DNA from: SCUN01 sp964343975
GTDB taxonomy: Bacteria; Acidobacteriota; Vicinamibacteria; Vicinamibacterales; SCN-69-37
NCBI GenBank assembly: GCA_964343975.1
Contig: CAYFLU010000165.1
Coordinates: 1-7,290 of the forward strand
Reading direction: 5' to 3'
DNA length: 7,290 nt
The notes under the pieces are model-generated. The model was not told the origin of the DNA, made no database searches, and saw only the letters and a program-made list of their open reading frames with translations. Of this stretch, positions 5,711-7,290 are shown piece by piece. The position numbers were made by a program, and so were the translations under genes. Within the stretch, counting starts at the first letter, position 1, and every line of letters begins with the position of its first letter.

Positions 5711-7156
5711 ATGTTCAAAGACCTGAACAGCTTCATCGCCGAGCTCGACACGCGGCGCGAACTCCAGCGCATCACCGAGCCCGTGCACCCGAATCTCGAG
5801 ATCTCCGCCGTCGTCGACGCGGCCTCCAAGCTGCCGGGCGGCGGCCCGGGCCTGCTCTTCGAGAAACCCACCGGCTACGACATGCCGGTGGCCGTGAATC
5901 TCTACGGCTCCGACGCGCGCATGTCGCTGGCGCTCGGCGTGGACAAACTGGATGACCTGTCCGGCGAGATCCGCGACCTGATCACGCCGCCGATGCCGAA
6001 GGGCTTCCTCGATGCCCTGAAGATGCTGCCGCTCGCCAACCGGCTGAAGGACGTCCTCCCAAAGACGGTGAAGGACGCGCCCTGCCAGGAAGTGGTGCAG
6101 GAGGGCGGTACGCTGGATGCGATTCCGATCCTGACGACGTGGCCGGAAGATGGCGGGCCGTACATCACGTTGCCGCTCGTCTTCACGAAGGACCCGGAAA
6201 CGGGCATGCGCAACATCGGCACGTATCGGATGCAGAAGTACGACGGGCGCACGACCGGCATGCATTGGCAGCGGCACAAGGGCGGCGCGCAGCATCACCG
6301 CATCGCCGAACGCATGGGCAAGCGGCTCGAAGTGGCGGTCGCGCTCGGCCCCGAACCAGTGCTCAGCTACTGCGCGACGGCGCCGATGCCGGAAGGCCTC
6401 GACGAGCTCATGCTCGCCGGTGTGCTGGGCAAGCGCCGCGTGGAACTCGTGAAGTGCGTCACGGTGGACCTCGAAGTGCCGGCCAACGCGCAGATCATCC
6501 TCGAAGGCTACGTGGAACCCGGCGAGCGCCGCCGCGAAGGTCCGTTCGGTGATCACACGGGCTTCTACTCGCTGGCCGACGACTTCCCGGTGTTCCATCT
6601 CACGTGCGTGACGATGCGGAAGAAGCCGATCTACCTCACGACGGTGGTCGGCATTCCGCCGATGGAAGACCTGTATCTCGGCAAGGCGAGCGAGCGCATC
6701 TTCCTGCCGCTCATCCAGAAGACGCTGCCGGAGATCGTCGACATGCACTTCCCGGCGGCGGGCATCTTCCACAACTACGTGCTGATCTCGATCGACAAAC
6801 GCTACCCGGGCCACGCGCGCAAGATCATGAGCGCGGTGTGGGGCCTCGGCCAGCTGATGTTCTCGAAGTGCGTCGTGATCGTGGACAAGGACGTGAACGT
6901 GCAGGACGCGGCCGAAGTCGCCTGGGTCGTCGGCACTCATGTTGACCCGATTCGCGACGTCGTGATCACGCAGGGCCCGGTCGACGACCTCGACGATGCG
7001 GCGCTCCTGCCGGCGTTCGGCGGCAAGATGGGCGTGGACGCCACGCGCAAGTGGCCGACCGAAGGCTTCACGCGCGAGTGGCCGAAGCGGTTGACGACGA
7101 CGGCGGCCGCCGAGAAGAAGGCGCAGGACATTCTCAAGACGTTTACGAAGCGATAA
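5711..7156 (+). CDS. UbiD-family prenylated-FMN-dependent decarboxylase, probably menaquinone biosynthesis
   Basis: The 481-residue protein is full length for UbiD. The N-terminal motif LNSFIAELDTRREL is typical. NIGTYRMQ (168-175) supplies catalytic Arg173, and the EGPFGDHTG block (276-284) supplies Glu276 and Asp281, which match the Arg-Glu-Glu/Asp triad of UbiD and fungal Fdc1. Such enzymes use prenylated FMN, made by a UbiX partner not seen here, for reversible decarboxylation of aromatic or unsaturated acids. Because the next gene looks like a futalosine-pathway radical-SAM enzyme, the likely substrate is a dihydroxynaphthoate-type intermediate, as proposed for MqnL-like UbiD proteins; this part is inference. 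A role in ubiquinone synthesis or aromatic catabolism cannot be excluded. There is no clear Shine-Dalgarno, but the N-terminus fits the family. The downstream gene starts 6 nt after the stop. Confidence 0.93.
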   Translation: MFKDLNSFIAELDTRRELQRITEPVHPNLEISAVVDAASKLPGGGPGLLFEKPTGYDMPVAVNLYGSDARMSLALGVDKLDDLSGEIRDLITPPMPKGFLDALKMLPLANRLKDVLPKTVKDAPCQEVVQEGGTLDAIPILTTWPEDGGPYITLPLVFTKDPETGMRNIGTYRMQKYDGRTTGMHWQRHKGGAQHHRIAERMGKRLEVAVALGPEPVLSYCATAPMPEGLDELMLAGVLGKRRVELVKCVTVDLEVPANAQIILEGYVEPGERRREGPFGDHTGFYSLADDFPVFHLTCVTMRKKPIYLTTVVGIPPMEDLYLGKASERIFLPLIQKTLPEIVDMHFPAAGIFHNYVLISIDKRYPGHARKIMSAVWGLGQLMFSKCVVIVDKDVNVQDAAEVAWVVGTHVDPIRDVVITQGPVDDLDDAALLPAFGGKMGVDATRKWPTEGFTREWPKRLTTTAAAEKKAQDILKTFTKR

Positions 7157-7162
7157 CGAGCC

Positions 7163-7290
7163 ATGGCCACTACCCATGCACTGAGTGATCTCGAAGCGAA
7201 GGCCGCGTCCCGCACGGCCTTCACCCGCGCCGATGCCGATCGCGTCGTCGCGTGCCCCGATCTGGTGAGTGTCGGCACGCTCGGCGCGGC
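7163..7290 (+). CDS. Partial gene, probable radical-SAM menaquinone enzyme (MqnE/MqnC/CofH family), N-terminus only
   Basis: An open frame starts at ATG 7163, 6 nt after the UbiD stop, and continues past the right edge (42 complete codons). The visible residues include LEAKAASRTAFTRADADRVV (10-29) and then CPDLVSVGTLGA (31-42). This resembles the N-terminus of aminofutalosine synthase MqnE, dehypoxanthine futalosine synthase MqnC and CofH, in which a short helical segment with a pattern like 'eDa..L...pDL..lG.LA' precedes the radical-SAM CxxxCxxC motif. That motif would lie outside the window, so the family is inferred from a short match and from the UbiD neighbour. ACGAG (7156-7160) is a weak ribosome binding site, and the tight spacing suggests the same operon as ubiD. 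Which of the three enzymes it is cannot be decided here. Confidence 0.55.
   Translation, partial: MATTHALSDLEAKAASRTAFTRADADRVVACPDLVSVGTLGA

Noticed and set aside
5678..7177. 499-codon open frame on the minus strand opposite the UbiD gene
   Set aside because: It mirrors a clear full-length UbiD protein. The translation is Arg/His/Asp/Val-rich with no recognisable motif, as expected from the complement of GC-rich codons.

Overview
High-GC bacterial chromosome carrying ordinary, mostly well-recognised genes. A Skp-type periplasmic chaperone, lipid A genes using LpxI, a c4-like dihaem cytochrome and menaquinone genes of apparent futalosine type point to a diderm, respiring bacterium. The combination, plus a degenerate 8-bp intergenic repeat array, suggests an Acidobacteriota member, perhaps of the Vicinamibacteria. 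That assignment is inference from gene content and style, not from a marker gene.

Layout. Positions 1-174 hold a degenerate 8-bp tandem repeat that runs off the left edge. A small Thr-rich lipoprotein follows on the minus strand (178-615). The 616-792 gap is a divergent promoter region. All remaining genes are on the plus strand: skp/ompH-like (793-1446); a strong intrinsic terminator (1461-1509); a fused fabZ-lpxA gene (1518-2774); lpxI (2771-3601); a Gfo/Idh/MocA oxidoreductase (3598-4533); a membrane-anchored dihaem cytochrome c (4545-5681); a UbiD-family decarboxylase (5711-7156); and the start of what is probably a radical-SAM menaquinone gene of MqnE/MqnC type (7163 to the right edge).

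How they work together. Skp escorts outer-membrane proteins across the periplasm. FabZ and LpxA supply and use hydroxyacyl-ACP for the first lipid A step, and LpxI hydrolyses the UDP-diacylglucosamine intermediate. The Gfo/Idh enzyme sits where lipid A operons of several phyla carry one, and may modify the sugar nucleotide. These are envelope biogenesis functions. fabZ-lpxA, lpxI and gfo are joined by two 4-bp ATGA overlaps, so they are almost certainly one coupled transcription unit. The cytochrome, UbiD and MqnE-like genes form a second, respiratory block: electron transfer and menaquinone synthesis. lpxB, lpxC, lpxD, ubiX and a GnnB-type aminotransferase are not in the window.

I found no defence system, mobile element, CRISPR array or RNA gene. 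The points most worth a second look are the 8-bp array, the FabZ-LpxA fusion, the terminator placed only 8 nt before the fused gene's start codon, the Gfo/Idh gene as a possible GnnA, and a stop-codon hairpin followed by a possible near-leaderless promoter before ubiD.
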